64,000 bases of DNA from Luteimonas fraxinea (GCF_021233355.1 NZ_CP089507.1:1116001-1180000), one strand, 5' to 3'; shown: positions 19,482 to 31,364, numbered from the stretch's first letter. Numbers and translations are program-made. The notes: a model not told the origin generated them from the sequence alone.

Positions 19482-20960
19482 ATGACCCTCGAATTCACCC
19501 TGAACCAAGCGCCCCCCGCCACCCTGTCCAGCGATTGCCTCGTCATTGGCGTCTTCGCGGACGGCCCGCTGGCCGGCGCCGCCGCCGCGATCGACACCGC
19601 CAGTGGCGGTCGTCTGTCTGCCCTCGCCACCCGTGGCGATCTGTCCGGCAAGGCCGGTCGTACCAGCCTGCTGCACGATCTGCCGGGCGTCACCGCGCCG
19701 CGCGTGCTGGCGATCGGTCTGGGCGAGCGCGCCAAGTTCGGCGTGCCGCAGTACCTCAAGGCGGTCGCCGATGCGGTGCGTGCGCTGCGCGACGGCAACA
19801 GCACGAGCGCTGCGATCGCGCTGGCCGATCTCGACGTTGCCGGCCGCGACGCCGCGTGGAAGATCCGCCAGGCCGTGGTCGCCGCCGACCACGCCGCGTA
19901 CCGCTACGTGGCCACGCTGGGCGCCAAGAACAAGAAGCGCGAGCCCGACACGCTGACCGCGATCTCGATCGTCGGCGACGACGCCGATGCGCTGGCGCAG
20001 GGCAAGGCGATCGCTGCCGGCGTGAAGTTCGCCCGCGAGCTCGGCAACCTGCCGCCGAACATCTGCAATCCGGCTTATCTCGGTGAGCAGGCGCAGACCT
20101 TCGCGTCGCGCTTCGACAAGGCCTCGTGCGAAGTCCTCGACGAGACGCAGATGGAAGCGCTGGGCATGGGTTCGCTGCTCGCCGTGGCGCGCGGTTCGGC
20201 CAACCGTCCGCGCCTGGTCGTGCTGAGCTGGAAGAACGGCGGCGACGCCAAGCCCTTCGTGCTGGTCGGCAAGGGAATCACGTTCGATACCGGCGGCGTC
20301 AACCTCAAGACGCAGGGCGGCATTGAGGAAATGAAGTTCGACATGTGCGGCGCGGCGACGGTCATGGGCACGTTCGTGTCCGCGGTCGGTCTCGATCTGC
20401 CGATCAACCTGCACGTGATCGTGCCGGCGGTGGAGAACGGCATCGACGGCGACGCGTATCGCCCGTCGGACGTCATCACCAGCATGTCGGGCAAGACCAT
20501 CGAAGTCGGCAACACCGACGCCGAAGGCCGCCTGATCCTGTGCGACGCGCTGACCTACGCCGAGCGTTTCGAGCCGGCCGCACTGGTCGACGTCGCCACA
20601 CTGACCGGCGCCTGCATGATCGCGCTCGGCACGCAGGCCACCGGCCTGATGAGCAAGCACGACGATCTGGCCGCCGAGCTGCTTGCTGCCGGCGAGCACG
20701 TGTTCGACCGCGCCTGGCGTCTGCCGCTGTGGGACGAATACCAGTCGATGCTCGATTCCAACTTCGCCGACGTCTACAACATCGGCGGACGCTGGGGCGG
20801 CGCGATCACCGCGGGCTGCTTCCTGTCGCGCTTCACCGAAGGCCAGCGCTGGGCGCATCTCGACATCGCCGGCAGTGCCAGCGGCAGCGGCAAGATGGCC
20901 TACGCCACCGGCCGCCCGGTCGGCCTGCTGAGCCAGTGGCTCATGGACCAGGTCGACTGA
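19482..20960 (+). CDS. pepA: Cytosol aminopeptidase (leucyl aminopeptidase, M17)
   Basis: 492 residues. The ATG at 19482 (MTLEFTLNQ) is preferred over an in-frame ATG ten codons earlier because it matches the usual start of the family. The N-terminal macro-like domain spans about 1-165. The C-terminal M17 catalytic domain has the metal-binding [10 protein letters not shown] (about 262-271) and the signature NTDAEGRL (about 344-351), which holds two Mn/Zn ions. Hexameric cytosolic enzyme that removes N-terminal residues; PepA of E. coli also assists Xer recombination, and xerD is nearby. Followed closely by holC and valS on the same strand. Confidence 0.96.
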   Translation: MTLEFTLNQAPPATLSSDCLVIGVFADGPLAGAAAAIDTASGGRLSALATRGDLSGKAGRTSLLHDLPGVTAPRVLAIGLGERAKFGVPQYLKAVADAVRALRDGNSTSAAIALADLDVAGRDAAWKIRQAVVAADHAAYRYVATLGAKNKKREPDTLTAISIVGDDADALAQGKAIAAGVKFARELGNLPPNICNPAYLGEQAQTFASRFDKASCEVLDETQMEALGMGSLLAVARGSANRPRLVVLSWKNGGDAKPFVLVGKGITFDTGGVNLKTQGGIEEMKFDMCGAATVMGTFVSAVGLDLPINLHVIVPAVENGIDGDAYRPSDVITSMSGKTIEVGNTDAEGRLILCDALTYAERFEPAALVDVATLTGACMIALGTQATGLMSKHDDLAAELLAAGEHVFDRAWRLPLWDEYQSMLDSNFADVYNIGGRWGGAITAGCFLSRFTEGQRWAHLDIAGSASGSGKMAYATGRPVGLLSQWLMDQVD

Positions 20961-21027
20961 CCGGTCCGGGCCTTGCGGGGACGCGGCATCGCGCCGCGTC
21001 CCCGGTTCCGGCCCGACCGCCACTGCC

Positions 21028-21453
21028 ATGGCCCGCGCCGACTTCTACCTGATCGCCAAGCCGCGCTTCCGCGAGGAACCGCTGCGTCTGGTGTGCGAAC
21101 TGGTCCGCAAATCCTATGCGGCCGAACTGTGGACGCTGATCCTCGCCCGCGACGCCGAACAGGCCGAAGCGCTCGACGATCTGCTGTGGGACATGGGCGA
21201 AGACGCCTACATCCCGCACCAGATCGCCGGCATGGACGAGGAGGACGACGAAACACCCGTCCTCATCGCCACGCCCGATTTCGACGCGCCGATGCGCGCG
21301 CTGGTCATCAATCTGCGCGACGAAGTGGCGCCGCCGGGTTTCGAGCGCGTGCTCGAAGTGGTGCCGGCCGACGACTCGGCCCGCGAACCGCTGCGCGAGC
21401 GCTGGAAGCAGTACAAGGCCGCCGGCCTCGATCTCGCCAAGCACGATATGTGA
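21028..21453 (+). CDS. holC: DNA polymerase III chi subunit
   Basis: 141 residues. HolC (chi) binds psi and SSB and links the clamp loader to single-stranded DNA. The sequence starts MARADFYLIAKPRF and carries the family-type core LVRKSYAAELWTLILARD and the segment DDLLWDMGEDAYIPHQIA. Position between pepA and valS is the conserved location of holC in gammaproteobacteria and supports the call more than any single motif. Confidence 0.93.
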   Translation: MARADFYLIAKPRFREEPLRLVCELVRKSYAAELWTLILARDAEQAEALDDLLWDMGEDAYIPHQIAGMDEEDDETPVLIATPDFDAPMRALVINLRDEVAPPGFERVLEVVPADDSAREPLRERWKQYKAAGLDLAKHDM

Positions 21454-21464
21454 GACGCGGTAAC

Positions 21465-21556
21465 GGGTGATTGGCGATTGGTGATTCGAAAGAGCACTGG
21501 GCCGATCGCTTGATGCCGCTTCGCGTTTCCAATCCCGAATTACGAATCACCCATCA
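21465..21556. repeat. Imperfect inverted element between holC and valS
   Basis: GGGTGATTGGCGATTGGTGA (21465 onward) and the AATCCCGAATTACGAATCAC region ending at 21556 form an imperfect inverted repeat (GTGATTCG/CGAATCAC at its core) around a short loop. It resembles GATTGG-type extragenic repeats of xanthomonads. The composition is AT-richer than its surroundings and nothing in it is coding. Confidence 0.45.
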
Positions 21557-21567
21557 CGGCCCTCCCC

Positions 21568-24438
21568 ATGTCCCTCGCCCAAAGCTACGACCCCGGCACC
21601 TTCGAAGCCCGCCTGTACGCGGAATGGGAGAAGAGCGGCGTCTTCCAGCCGCAGGGCGATGGCCCGGCGTACACGATCCTGCTGCCGCCGCCGAACGTCA
21701 CGGGCACGCTGCACATGGGCCACGCGTTCCAGCACACGCTGCAGGACGCGCTGATCCGCTACCACCGCATGCTGGGGCATCGCACGTTGTGGCAGATGGG
21801 CACCGACCACGCCGGCATCGCGACAGAGATGGTGGTCTCGCGCAATCTCGCGCTTGAAGGCAAGGGCGAAACCCGCGACTCGCTGGGCCGCGACGGTTTC
21901 ATCGAGAAGGTGTGGGAGTGGAAGGGGCAGTCCGGCGACACGATCGAGCGCCAGATGCGTCGCCTCGGCGCGTCGGGTGACTGGTCGCGCAAGACCTTCA
22001 CGATGGATCCGCTGCCCTCGCAGGCAGTCGTCGAAGCCTTCGTGCGTCTGCACGAGGAAGGCCTGATCTATCGCGGCCAGCGCCTGGTCAACTGGGATCC
22101 GGTGCTCAAGACCGCGATCTCGGATCTCGAAGTCGTCAGCGAGGAAGAAGACGGTTCGCTGTGGTCGATCCGCTATCCGCTTGCCGATGGCGCGAGCTAC
22201 GAACACGTCGAAGTCGATGCCGACGGCGTCGAGACGCTGCGCGAGACGCGCGACTATCTCGTCGTCGCGACGACGCGTCCGGAAACCATGCTCGGCGACA
22301 CCGCGGCGATGGTGCACCCGGACGACGCGCGCTACGCGCATCTGATCGGCCAATCGGTCGTGTTGCCTTTGACCGGTCGCCGGGTCCCGGTGATCGGCGA
22401 CGGCTACGTCGACCGCGCGTTCGGCACCGGCGTGGTCAAGGTCACGCCCGCGCACGACTTCAACGATTACCAGGTCGGCCAGCGCCACGACCTGCCGATG
22501 ATCAACCTGTTCACGCCGGACGCCGCGGTCAACGAGAACGCGCCCGAGGAGTACCGGGGCCTCGATCGCTTCGATGCGCGCAAGGTCGTGCTCGCCGATC
22601 TCGAAGCCGGCGGTTTCCTCGTGGAAACGAAGCCGCACAAGCTGCAGGTCCCGCGCGGCGATCGCACCGGCCAGGTCATCGAGCCCTACCTGACCGACCA
22701 GTGGTTCGTCGCGATGGAAGGCTTCGCCAAGCGCGGCATGGAGCTCGTCGAAAGCGGAGAAGTGAAGTTCGTCCCGCCGAACTGGACCAGCACCTATCGC
22801 CACTGGATGGAGAACATCCAGGACTGGTGCATCAGCCGCCAGCTGTGGTGGGGCCACCGCATTCCGGCGTGGTACGACGCTGACGGAAAGGCCTACGTCG
22901 GCCGCGACGAGGCCGAAGCGCGTGCGCGCAACGGGCTCGGCGCCGAGGTCGTGCTGACCCAGGACACCGACGTGCTCGAGACCTGGTTCTCGTCGGGTCT
23001 GTGGCCGATCAACACGATGGGCTGGCCGGACGAGACGGCGATGGCCGAGCGCGGCTTCGAGCACTTCGTGCCGTCGAGCGTGCTGGTCACCGGTTTCGAC
23101 ATCATCTTCTTCTGGGTCGCCCGGATGATCATGCTGACCGATCACCTGACCGGCCAGGTGCCGTTCCGCGATGTCTACATGACCGGCCTGGTGCGCGACC
23201 GCGACGGCCAGAAGATGTCGAAGTCGAAGGGCAACGTGCTCGATCCGCTGGACATCATCGACGGCATCACCATCGAAGACCTGGTCGCCAAGCGCACCAC
23301 CGGGCTGATGAAGCCCAAGGACGCGCCGAAGATCGAGAAGGCGACGCGCAAGGAATTTCCGGACGGCATCATCGCCCACGGCGCCGACCCGCTGCGCTTC
23401 ACGATGGCCGCGCTGGCCGGCCCGGGCCGCGACATCAAGTTCGATCTCGGCCGCGCCGAGGGCTACAAGAATTTCTGCAACAAGCTGTGGAACGCAACGC
23501 GTTTCGTGCTGATGAACACCGAAGGCTTCAGCGCCGAGGGTGCGCCCGAGCCGACGACCGACGCCGAGAAGTGGATCCTCGCGCGTCTGGCGACGACCGC
23601 CGACGAGGCACGCGCGCACTTCACCAGCTACCGCTTCGATTTGCTCGCGCAGACGCTGTACGAATTCGCCTGGAACGACTTCTGTGACTGGTTCGTCGAA
23701 CTCGCCAAACCGGCGCTGCTCGGCACCGTGCATGGAAGCACAAGTGCCGCTGAAGGCAGGACGCCGGAAGCGGCCGATGACGCGGCCGCCGCGAACAGCA
23801 CCCGGCACACGCTGCTGCACGTGCTCGAATCGCTGCTGCGTCTGCTGCACCCGCTGATTCCGTTCGTCACCGAAGAGCTGTGGCGCCAGGTCGCACCGCG
23901 CGTCGGCATCGCGGACGCGACGATTTCGCTGCGGCCCTACCCGGCGCCCGACGGCGAGCTGATCGCGCGCTGCGCACAGGCCACGACCGACGTCGAATGG
24001 CTCAAGCAGATGGTCACCGCGCTGCGCCGCGTGCGCAGCGAGCTGGGCGTGTCGCCGGGCAAGCAGGTGCCGTTGCTGGTGCAGGCCGGTAGCGACGCCT
24101 CACGCGCGCGTCTGCAGCGCTTCGACTCGCAGCTGAAGTTCCTCAACCGCCTCGAACGTATCGATGCTGTCGACGGCGATCCGCCGCCGGCCGCAACCGG
24201 CCTGGTCGGTGACGTGAAGTTGCTCGTGCCGCTGGAAGGTCTGGTCGATCTGGACGCCGAGCGCGCGCGCCTGGACAAGGAAATCGCCCGCGTGCTGTCG
24301 GAGAAGGACAAGAGCGCCGCGAAGATCGCGAAGTTCAGCGACAAGGTGCCGGCGGCCGTCGTCGACCAGGAGCGTCAGCGCCTCGTCGACTGGACCGCGC
24401 AGCACGACGCTCTCGCCGCGCAGCGCGCGCGGCTCTGA
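21568..24438 (+). CDS. valS: Valyl-tRNA synthetase
   Basis: A 956-residue class I synthetase that charges tRNA-Val. The HIGH-type motif is HMGH (49-52) in [12 protein letters not shown]. The CP1 editing domain (about 190-400) should remove Thr mischarged onto tRNA-Val. KMSKS lies at 549-553 ([14 protein letters not shown]), then the anticodon-binding helical domain, and last a C-terminal coiled coil rich in Leu, Lys and Glu (from about 890), a ValS hallmark. A short Ala/Glu-rich insertion near 728-745 ([19 protein letters not shown]) is a lineage-specific loop. It is downstream of pepA-holC, with a repeat element of about 90 bp in the 114-bp gap. Confidence 0.98.
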   Translation: MSLAQSYDPGTFEARLYAEWEKSGVFQPQGDGPAYTILLPPPNVTGTLHMGHAFQHTLQDALIRYHRMLGHRTLWQMGTDHAGIATEMVVSRNLALEGKGETRDSLGRDGFIEKVWEWKGQSGDTIERQMRRLGASGDWSRKTFTMDPLPSQAVVEAFVRLHEEGLIYRGQRLVNWDPVLKTAISDLEVVSEEEDGSLWSIRYPLADGASYEHVEVDADGVETLRETRDYLVVATTRPETMLGDTAAMVHPDDARYAHLIGQSVVLPLTGRRVPVIGDGYVDRAFGTGVVKVTPAHDFNDYQVGQRHDLPMINLFTPDAAVNENAPEEYRGLDRFDARKVVLADLEAGGFLVETKPHKLQVPRGDRTGQVIEPYLTDQWFVAMEGFAKRGMELVESGEVKFVPPNWTSTYRHWMENIQDWCISRQLWWGHRIPAWYDADGKAYVGRDEAEARARNGLGAEVVLTQDTDVLETWFSSGLWPINTMGWPDETAMAERGFEHFVPSSVLVTGFDIIFFWVARMIMLTDHLTGQVPFRDVYMTGLVRDRDGQKMSKSKGNVLDPLDIIDGITIEDLVAKRTTGLMKPKDAPKIEKATRKEFPDGIIAHGADPLRFTMAALAGPGRDIKFDLGRAEGYKNFCNKLWNATRFVLMNTEGFSAEGAPEPTTDAEKWILARLATTADEARAHFTSYRFDLLAQTLYEFAWNDFCDWFVELAKPALLGTVHGSTSAAEGRTPEAADDAAAANSTRHTLLHVLESLLRLLHPLIPFVTEELWRQVAPRVGIADATISLRPYPAPDGELIARCAQATTDVEWLKQMVTALRRVRSELGVSPGKQVPLLVQAGSDASRARLQRFDSQLKFLNRLERIDAVDGDPPPAATGLVGDVKLLVPLEGLVDLDAERARLDKEIARVLSEKDKSAAKIAKFSDKVPAAVVDQERQRLVDWTAQHDALAAQRARL

Positions 24439-24564
24439 GGCATGACGCCGGCGCGCGCACGCGCCGGCGTTCGACCGCTGCACACGTACGCGTGCAGCGC
24501 GCGTCCTGACGAAGCGTTACCGGGTGGCCGCCTACAATCGGCCACCCCCACGCACGTCGATCAC

Positions 24565-25878
24565 ATGCCCAGTTCCGATCGCATTCCCCATGTCGTCATC
24601 GTCGGCGGCGGTTTCGCCGGCCTCTGGGCCACGCGTGCGCTGGCGCGCGATCCGGTGCGCATCACCCTCGTCGATCGCGGCAACCATCATCTGTTCCAGC
24701 CGCTGCTCTACCAGGTGGCGACCGCGGGCCTGTCGGCGCCGGACATCGCCGCGCCGCTGCGCCACATCCTGCGCAGCCAGGACAACGTCGAGGTGCGGCT
24801 GGCCGAGGTGCAGGGCATCGACACCGCCGCGAAAACGCTCGCGCTCGCCGACGGCACCAGCCTCGGCTTCGACACGCTGGTACTCGCTGCCGGCGCCACC
24901 CATGCCTACTTCGGCAACGATCACTGGGCCGCGCATGCGCCGGGCCTGAAAACGCTCGACGACGCGTTGCTGCTGCGGCGCAAGTTGCTGCTCGCCTTCG
25001 AGCGCGCCGAGGCCGAAACCGATCCCGAGAAGCGCGCCGCGTGGCTCAGCTTCGCTGTCGTCGGCGGTGGCCCGACCGGCGTCGAGCTCGCCGGCACACT
25101 GGCGGAGATCGCGCGGCACACGCTGCGCAGCGAGTTCCGCAACATCGATCCGGCCCTGGCGAAAGTGCGCCTGGTCGAAGCCGGGCCGCGGGTGCTGTCG
25201 TCGTTCCCGGACGATCTTTCGGAGAAGGCGCGTCGCCAGCTGCAGAAACTCGGTGTCGAGGTGCAGACCGGCACGCCGGTCGCCGACATCGATGCCGACG
25301 GCTACCGCCTCGGCGACCAGCGCGTCGCCGCGAAGACGGTGATCTGGGCCGCGGGCGTGGCAGCGTCGCCGCTCGGCGCCCTGCTAGATGCGCCGCGCGA
25401 CCGCGCCGGCCGCGTGCAGGTCGAACCCGATCTGCGTGTGCCGGGCCATCCGGACATCTATGTCGCCGGCGACCTCGCCGCGATCCAGAGCGCAGGCCAG
25501 CCCGTGCCGGGCGTCGCGCCGGCCGCCAAGCAGATGGGGCGGCACGTCGCGACCAGCATCCGCGCGCGCCTGCGCGGGCAGGCGACGACGCCGTTCGCCT
25601 ACCGCGACTTCGGCAACCTGGCCACGATCGGGCGCATGGCCGCAGTCGTCCACTTCGGTCGGCTAAAACTGTCCGGCGCACTCGCCTGGTGGTTCTGGCT
25701 GATCGCCCACGTGTTCTTCCTGATCGGCTTCCGCAACCGCGTGGTCGTGCTGCTCAACTGGACCATGGCGTACTGGAGCTACCAGCGCGCGGCGCGGATC
25801 ATCTTCGGCCCGCCCCTCGATGCCGAACCGGTCACCAAGCCGACGAGCGAAGAGCCCGACGCACCGCGCATCGGCTAG
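24565..25878 (+). CDS. ndh: Type II NADH:quinone oxidoreductase
   Basis: 437 residues from the ATG at 24565 (MPSSDRIPHVVIVGGG). An upstream in-frame ATG at 24442 is rejected as it lies 3 bp after valS and precedes a likely -10 (TACAAT at about 24534). FAD-binding motif VIVGGGFAGLWA at about 12-23; NADH-binding motif VVGGGPTGVELAGTLAE in the middle; family segment VAGDLAAIQ where FAD is closed in. A hydrophobic C-terminal part (WWFWLIAHVFFLIGF) should anchor it to the inner membrane. It transfers electrons from NADH to quinone without pumping protons. Very confident for family; the exact paralogue symbol is less certain. Confidence 0.9.
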   Translation: MPSSDRIPHVVIVGGGFAGLWATRALARDPVRITLVDRGNHHLFQPLLYQVATAGLSAPDIAAPLRHILRSQDNVEVRLAEVQGIDTAAKTLALADGTSLGFDTLVLAAGATHAYFGNDHWAAHAPGLKTLDDALLLRRKLLLAFERAEAETDPEKRAAWLSFAVVGGGPTGVELAGTLAEIARHTLRSEFRNIDPALAKVRLVEAGPRVLSSFPDDLSEKARRQLQKLGVEVQTGTPVADIDADGYRLGDQRVAAKTVIWAAGVAASPLGALLDAPRDRAGRVQVEPDLRVPGHPDIYVAGDLAAIQSAGQPVPGVAPAAKQMGRHVATSIRARLRGQATTPFAYRDFGNLATIGRMAAVVHFGRLKLSGALAWWFWLIAHVFFLIGFRNRVVVLLNWTMAYWSYQRAARIIFGPPLDAEPVTKPTSEEPDAPRIG

Positions 25879-25954
25879 CATGGCCGCGCGCCCACCCAAG
25901 CCGGATCTGCAGCCAGGCTGAGTCGCTCCCCCCACACGTTCCGGCGTTCCGCGC

Positions 25955-26764
25955 ATGCTCGAAATCTCGACCCACAACTTCTGGATCGCGCTCGCGGTCA
26001 CCACCGCGGCTGGCCTCGCCACAGGCCTCGGCAGCCTGCTGGTGCTGTTCTCCAAGCAGCCGAACGCGCGCCTGCTGTCGTTCGGCCTGGCCTTCGCCGC
26101 CGGCGCGATGGTCTACGTGTCGCTGACCGAGATCCTCGACAAGTCGATCCTCGCCTTCACCAACGCCTACGGTCCGCAGCTCGGCTTCACCTGGGGCACG
26201 CTGTCGTTCCTCGGCGGCGTGCTCTTCATCGTCACCATCGACCGGCTGGTGCCCAACCCGCACGAGCGTCTGGAAGTCGACGATCCCTACTTCCGCGAGC
26301 ACAACACCAGCTACATCAAGCGCGTCGGCCTGCTGACCGCCGTCGCGATCACCGCGCACAACTTTCCCGAAGGTCTGGCGACGTTCTTCGCGACGCTCGA
26401 GAATCCGGGCGTCGGCATGCCACTCGCCTTTGCGATCGCGATCCACAACATTCCCGAAGGCATCGCGATCGCGGTGCCGGTGTACTTCGCCACCAACAAC
26501 AAGCTCTACGCCTTCCTCGCCTGCCTGCTGTCGGGCCTGGCCGAACCCATCGGCGCGCTCATCGGCTATGCCGTGCTGCGCCCCTTCCTGTCCGAACCGG
26601 TGTTCGGCGTCGTGTTCGGCCTGATCGCCGGCGTCATGGTCTTCCTCGCCCTCGACGAACTGCTGCCCGCGGCCAAGCGCTACGCCAAGGGTCACGAAAC
26701 GGTGTACGGCCTGGTCTCGGGCATGGCCGCGCTGGCGATCAGCCTGGTGCTGTTCAAGTGGTGA
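25955..26764 (+). CDS. zupT: ZIP-family divalent metal transporter ZupT
   Basis: A 269-residue inner membrane permease for zinc and other divalent cations. Eight hydrophobic segments can be counted. The two metal-site signatures sit in membrane helices IV and V: HNFPEGLATF and HNIPEGIAIAVPV, matching ZupT. A histidine/aspartate-containing loop (PNPHERLEVDDPYFREHNTS) follows the third helix. It follows ndh by 76 bp on the same strand, possibly with its own promoter. No Zur-like operator was recognised. Confidence 0.93.
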   Translation: MLEISTHNFWIALAVTTAAGLATGLGSLLVLFSKQPNARLLSFGLAFAAGAMVYVSLTEILDKSILAFTNAYGPQLGFTWGTLSFLGGVLFIVTIDRLVPNPHERLEVDDPYFREHNTSYIKRVGLLTAVAITAHNFPEGLATFFATLENPGVGMPLAFAIAIHNIPEGIAIAVPVYFATNNKLYAFLACLLSGLAEPIGALIGYAVLRPFLSEPVFGVVFGLIAGVMVFLALDELLPAAKRYAKGHETVYGLVSGMAALAISLVLFKW

Positions 26765-26773
26765 CCGATCCGG

Positions 26774-27424
26774 TCATCGCGTGGTTACGCTGGCGCTGAC
26801 AATATGATCGCGGCGCAGGACTAGGACGCCCTTCTGCATCAGATAGGCGCAAGCTGAGTCATCGCAGACGATCAATGGCCCCACGCGAACGCTCGCACCG
26901 TTGTCCAAACGCAACGCCGCTCTAGAAACGCCATCGAAGTTCGCGATGACACTCTCGGCACGTGATTTCCCAAGCTTCTCGGCGCCGGCCAGAGCCAGCA
27001 GAACTGCTCCGAAGGCGATCGATACTGCTGGTAGTACGGTCGCGATTCTATCCAGCGTGTTCAACGCAGGGATCTTCAGCGAACGATGGCGCTTTCTGGG
27101 AACCTGCCTCGATGCACGGATGCTTGCGATTCGCCTCGCCCGCCATCTGATCTGAATCCGCGCCATTTTTCCGATCACGAGCCACAGGATCAGCAAGACT
27201 AGACCGGCATACAGGACTGCGATTCCCCACAAGAGGTATTTAGCACCTCCTGTCAGTCCCGCATGAAAGCCGAAGAACATCAGCGCTTCGCCGCTCTTCT
27301 GAAACTGCTCGGCGCTCAACCCGAAGGTCGCCAAGTAGCTCTGCCGGTAATAGTGGCCGCCTGCATAGAGCAGTCCTGTGCCAAGCGTCAGGACCACCGC
27401 AGCGTCCAGCCATTTCGATCTCAT
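26774..27424 (-). CDS. Orphan membrane protein, unknown function
   Basis: 216 residues behind a near-perfect ribosome site (AAGGAGGT, 4-nt spacing), which makes it a convincing gene. Hydrophobic segments lie at about 5-25, 60-82 and 130-150. A strongly basic loop (RWRARRIASIRASRQVPRKRHRS) separates the second and third. The C-terminal soluble tail of about 60 residues contains two cysteines and the segment VGPLIVCDDSACAYLMQKG. I do not recognise the family. Codon use is visibly AT-richer than the neighbours, suggesting recent acquisition. It sits directly after the rpoH terminator with only 34 bp between, so it may be read through from rpoH. Confidence 0.8.
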   Translation of the reverse strand: MRSKWLDAAVVLTLGTGLLYAGGHYYRQSYLATFGLSAEQFQKSGEALMFFGFHAGLTGGAKYLLWGIAVLYAGLVLLILWLVIGKMARIQIRWRARRIASIRASRQVPRKRHRSLKIPALNTLDRIATVLPAVSIAFGAVLLALAGAEKLGKSRAESVIANFDGVSRAALRLDNGASVRVGPLIVCDDSACAYLMQKGVLVLRRDHIVSASVTTR

Positions 27425-27458
27425 GCCTACCTCCTTGTAAGAACTAGAGATTCAAACA

Positions 27459-27486
27459 GAAACGGCCCGCTTGCGCGGGCCGTTTC
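27459..27486 (-). terminator. rpoH terminator
   Basis: A 12-bp perfect stem (GAAACGGCCCGC/GCGGGCCGTTTC, 4-nt loop) starts 23 nt after the rpoH stop, with TTTCTGTTTG on the minus strand. The interrupted T-tract suggests incomplete termination. Confidence 0.75.
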
Positions 27487-27509
27487 ACATGTCGCATTCG
27501 AGCCGAAGA

Positions 27510-28388
<879 letters not shown>

Positions 28389-28399
28389 GGGGAGGGATG

Positions 28400-28426
28400 T
28401 TAGCAGTCGATACCTATGACTGCTAA
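28400..28426 (-). promoter_or_regulatory. CIRCE-like operator upstream of rpoH
   Basis: TTAGCAGTC, a 9-bp spacer, then GACTGCTAA: a perfect 9-bp inverted repeat. It differs from consensus CIRCE (TTAGCACTC-N9-GAGTGCTAA) by one symmetric C/G change and keeps the exact 9-bp spacing. It ends 11 nt before the ATG, the usual position for an HrcA operator. Confidence 0.7.
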
Positions 28427-28442
28427 GACGCACAGGAGTTCC
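28415..28442 (-). promoter_or_regulatory. Possible sigma-E-type promoter of rpoH
   Basis: On the minus strand GGAACT (28442-28437) is followed after 16 bp by GTCATA (28420-28415), resembling ECF/RpoE promoters (GGAACTT, then GTC/TCTGA). The -10 would overlap the CIRCE-like operator. E. coli rpoH also has an RpoE-dependent promoter. The match is short. Confidence 0.35.
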
Positions 28443-28586
28443 CGAGTGTTCCATTCACAGAACGAATTCGGAAATTTCGTTGACTCATACTCACGTTCGG
28501 GACTATCACTGCTCCCGGCCGTCACTGTGCATCCTGGAATCGAGTCTGCGGCGCCGCCCGGCAACCTCGCATGAAAACCATCGCAT

Positions 28587-31364
28587 TCAGGTCCAACCCG
28601 CAGCGCAACGGATCGTCTCGCGTGCGGATTCCAGCTCGGGCGTCTCGACCACGATCCGGGTCCGGCGGTCGAGCGTGCAGTCCAGCCCGAGTTCCAGCAG
28701 CGTGGCGTGAGCCGCCCGCAGCCCGGCGCTGGTGCCCGCATCGAGCAGGCCTTCTGCACCCGCCGCTTCCAGCAGCAGCGGCGTCGCGCGCGGCGCGAGC
28801 AAGGCAGGCCGCGTCGCCGCCTCGCGCAGCACCAGCCACTGCAGCAGGAATTCCAGATCGACCAGACCGCCCGCGCCCTGCTTCAGATCGAAACGGTCGC
28901 CTGCGCTGCGGTCCAGCTCGGCGCGCATGCGCCGGCGCATCGACAGCACGTCCTCGTGCAGCTTCGCCGGATCGCGCGGGGTCGCCAGGATGTCGCGGCG
29001 CACGTCTTCGAACGCGGCAGCCATATCGTCATGCCCGGCCACGAAGCGCGCGCGCACCAGCGCCTGGTGTTCCCAGGTCCAGGCCCGCTCGCGCTGGTAT
29101 TCGGCGTAGCTGGCCAGCGACGAGACCAGCAGCCCCTTGCCGCCGTCCGGGCGCAGGCGCACGTCGACGTCGTAAAGACGGCCGCCGCCGGTGACGGTGC
29201 CCAGCAGCGCGACGATCTTCTGCCCCAGCCGCGCGGCCCAGCGCTGTGCATCGAGCGGACGCGCGCCGGTGGATTGCGCATCGGCGGGCGCGTCGTAAAG
29301 GAATACAAGGTCGAGATCGGAACCGAAGCCGAGTTCTTCGCCGCCGAGGCTGCCGTAGCCGATCACCGCGAACCGCGCGTCAGGCAGCGCGCCATGCGTG
29401 GATTCGAGATCGCGCATCGCCAGCGCCAGCACGGTGTCGACCACCGCGTCGGCCAGCCACGCGAGCTGGCGTGTGGCGTCCTGTCCGGACTGGCGCCCAT
29501 CGAGCGTCGCGAGCGCGATGCGGAAGCTCAGCTGCTGGCGGGTCTCGTTGAGATCCAGCAGGCCGGCTTCGAGATCCGGCTGCCGCAACGCGCGCGCGCA
29601 GGCCTGGGCCATCTCGCCACGCTGCAGCAGCGGTCCTTCATCGCGCGTGTCGAGCAGTTCGTCGAGGAGCAACGGATGCGCGGCGAGCCGTTCGGCGAGA
29701 AACGCGCTGCGCGTGACCACATCGACCAGACGCGCCAGCGCCGCCGGGCGTTCGTCGAGCAGGGCCAGATAACTCGCGCGCCGCAGGATGTTGTGAAGCA
29801 ATGCGAGCAGCCGGCGGATCGCCTGCAGCGGACGGTCCGCGGGCGCGGACGCCTGCAGCAGTACCGGCATGAGCCTGTCCAGTCGCGTGCGCGCGCTGTC
29901 GGACAGATCGCGCACGCTCGGGGAACGCGCGAAATCGCGCATCGCCGCGTCGACTTCAGTGCTGTCATTGAAACCCGTGGCTTCGAGCACCGCGCGCTCG
30001 CCGCCCTCGGGCAGCGCACGCCAGTAGCCAGCGAGATCGTCATCCGTCTCGACCGCCCGCTGCTGGCTACGCACGGCAAACAGCGCATCGAACTCCTGCG
30101 CGACCGACGCGCGCACAGCGCGCAGTGCATCGACGAGCGCGTCCCAGTCGGCATATCCGATTCCGCGCGCGATCCGCAGACGGTCCAGCGGATCGGCAGG
30201 CAACATGTGCGTCTGCGCATCGCGAAGCATCTGCAGCCGGTTCTCCAACTGGCGCAGGAATCGATACGCGCGTTGCAGCAACGCCAGCGTCTCCGCATCG
30301 ATCTGCGCATGCGCGTGCAAGGCCTCGAGCGTCGGCAACAGACGCCGGTCGCGCAGCGCCGGCTCGCGGCCGCCGCGGATCAGCTGCAAGGCCTGGGCGA
30401 GAAATTCGATTTCGCGGATGCCGCCATCGCCGCGCTTGATGTCGTCGGATAATTCCTTGCGCGCGACCTCGGCCGCGATCATCGCCTTCATCTGCCGCAG
30501 GCCGTCGAGCGCGCCGTAGTCGAGATAGCGGCGGTAGATGAAAGGCCGCAGCTGCGACAGGAACCGCTCGCCGGCCTGGATGTCGCCGGCAACGGGCCGC
30601 GCCTTCTGCCAGGCATAGCGTTCCCAGTCGCGGCCCTCGTGCTGGAAGTACTGCTCCATCGCCGCGAAGCTCAGCGCGATACGGCCGGCACTGCCGAACG
30701 GACGCAGCCGCAGATCGACGCGATGGCTGAAACCGTCGGCGGTGTTCTCGTCGAGCAGCTTCGCGAGCTGCTGGCCCAGCCGGGTGAAGTAGTCCTCGGC
30801 AGCGAGTGCGCGCGCGCCATCACTCTCGCCCGCGGTCGCGAAGCCGTAGATCAGATCGATGTCGGAACTGAAATTGAGTTCGCCGCCGCCGAGCTTGCCG
30901 AGGCCGAACACGACCAGACGCACGACATTCCCGTCGGCATCGCGCACCTGGCCGTAGCGCTGGGCGAACTCCGCTTCCAGCGCGTCGAGCGCGAGCGTCA
31001 GGCAGGTTTCCGCCAGCGCCGTGCTGCCAGCCAGCGTGGCGTCGACATCGTCGAGACCGTGCACGTCACGCCACACCAGTCGCGCCGAACACGCGGTGCG
31101 ATAGCGACGCAGCAACGCCGGCCATTCGCTGCGGTTGCCGGCGTCGAGTGCGGGTGGCGCGATGCCGTGTTGCGCGCTGTCTTTCAGGAGTTGCGCGAGC
31201 GCGTCCGGCTGACGCTGCAAGACGTCGAGCGCGAAATCGCTGGCGAGCGCGACCGGGCGGATGCGCGCGATGGCATCGGCATCGTTGCGGGTGGTATCCG
31301 GCAGTCGCGCGATCAGGCGGTCGATCTGGGCGTCGAGTTCGGGCGGCAACGGGGCGTCAGGCAT
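28587..31364 (-). CDS. glnE: Bifunctional glutamine synthetase adenylyltransferase/deadenylase
   Basis: 925 residues, the usual GlnE size. It adds and removes AMP on a tyrosine of glutamine synthetase in response to PII and glutamine. Two nucleotidyltransferase domains are visible. The N-terminal one, with [11 protein letters not shown] near 167, should deadenylylate. The C-terminal one, with [13 protein letters not shown] near 681, should adenylylate. Between them lie helical regulatory segments including a [16 protein letters not shown] stretch. Neither active site looks damaged (both keep the DxD pair). It lies 198 bp upstream of rpoH on the same strand. Confidence 0.96.
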   Translation of the reverse strand: MPDAPLPPELDAQIDRLIARLPDTTRNDADAIARIRPVALASDFALDVLQRQPDALAQLLKDSAQHGIAPPALDAGNRSEWPALLRRYRTACSARLVWRDVHGLDDVDATLAGSTALAETCLTLALDALEAEFAQRYGQVRDADGNVVRLVVFGLGKLGGGELNFSSDIDLIYGFATAGESDGARALAAEDYFTRLGQQLAKLLDENTADGFSHRVDLRLRPFGSAGRIALSFAAMEQYFQHEGRDWERYAWQKARPVAGDIQAGERFLSQLRPFIYRRYLDYGALDGLRQMKAMIAAEVARKELSDDIKRGDGGIREIEFLAQALQLIRGGREPALRDRRLLPTLEALHAHAQIDAETLALLQRAYRFLRQLENRLQMLRDAQTHMLPADPLDRLRIARGIGYADWDALVDALRAVRASVAQEFDALFAVRSQQRAVETDDDLAGYWRALPEGGERAVLEATGFNDSTEVDAAMRDFARSPSVRDLSDSARTRLDRLMPVLLQASAPADRPLQAIRRLLALLHNILRRASYLALLDERPAALARLVDVVTRSAFLAERLAAHPLLLDELLDTRDEGPLLQRGEMAQACARALRQPDLEAGLLDLNETRQQLSFRIALATLDGRQSGQDATRQLAWLADAVVDTVLALAMRDLESTHGALPDARFAVIGYGSLGGEELGFGSDLDLVFLYDAPADAQSTGARPLDAQRWAARLGQKIVALLGTVTGGGRLYDVDVRLRPDGGKGLLVSSLASYAEYQRERAWTWEHQALVRARFVAGHDDMAAAFEDVRRDILATPRDPAKLHEDVLSMRRRMRAELDRSAGDRFDLKQGAGGLVDLEFLLQWLVLREAATRPALLAPRATPLLLEAAGAEGLLDAGTSAGLRAAHATLLELGLDCTLDRRTRIVVETPELESARETIRCAAGWT

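Noticed and set aside
21547..23850. 767-codon minus-strand frame inside valS
   Set aside because: Antisense shadow of valyl-tRNA synthetase; no recognisable domain.
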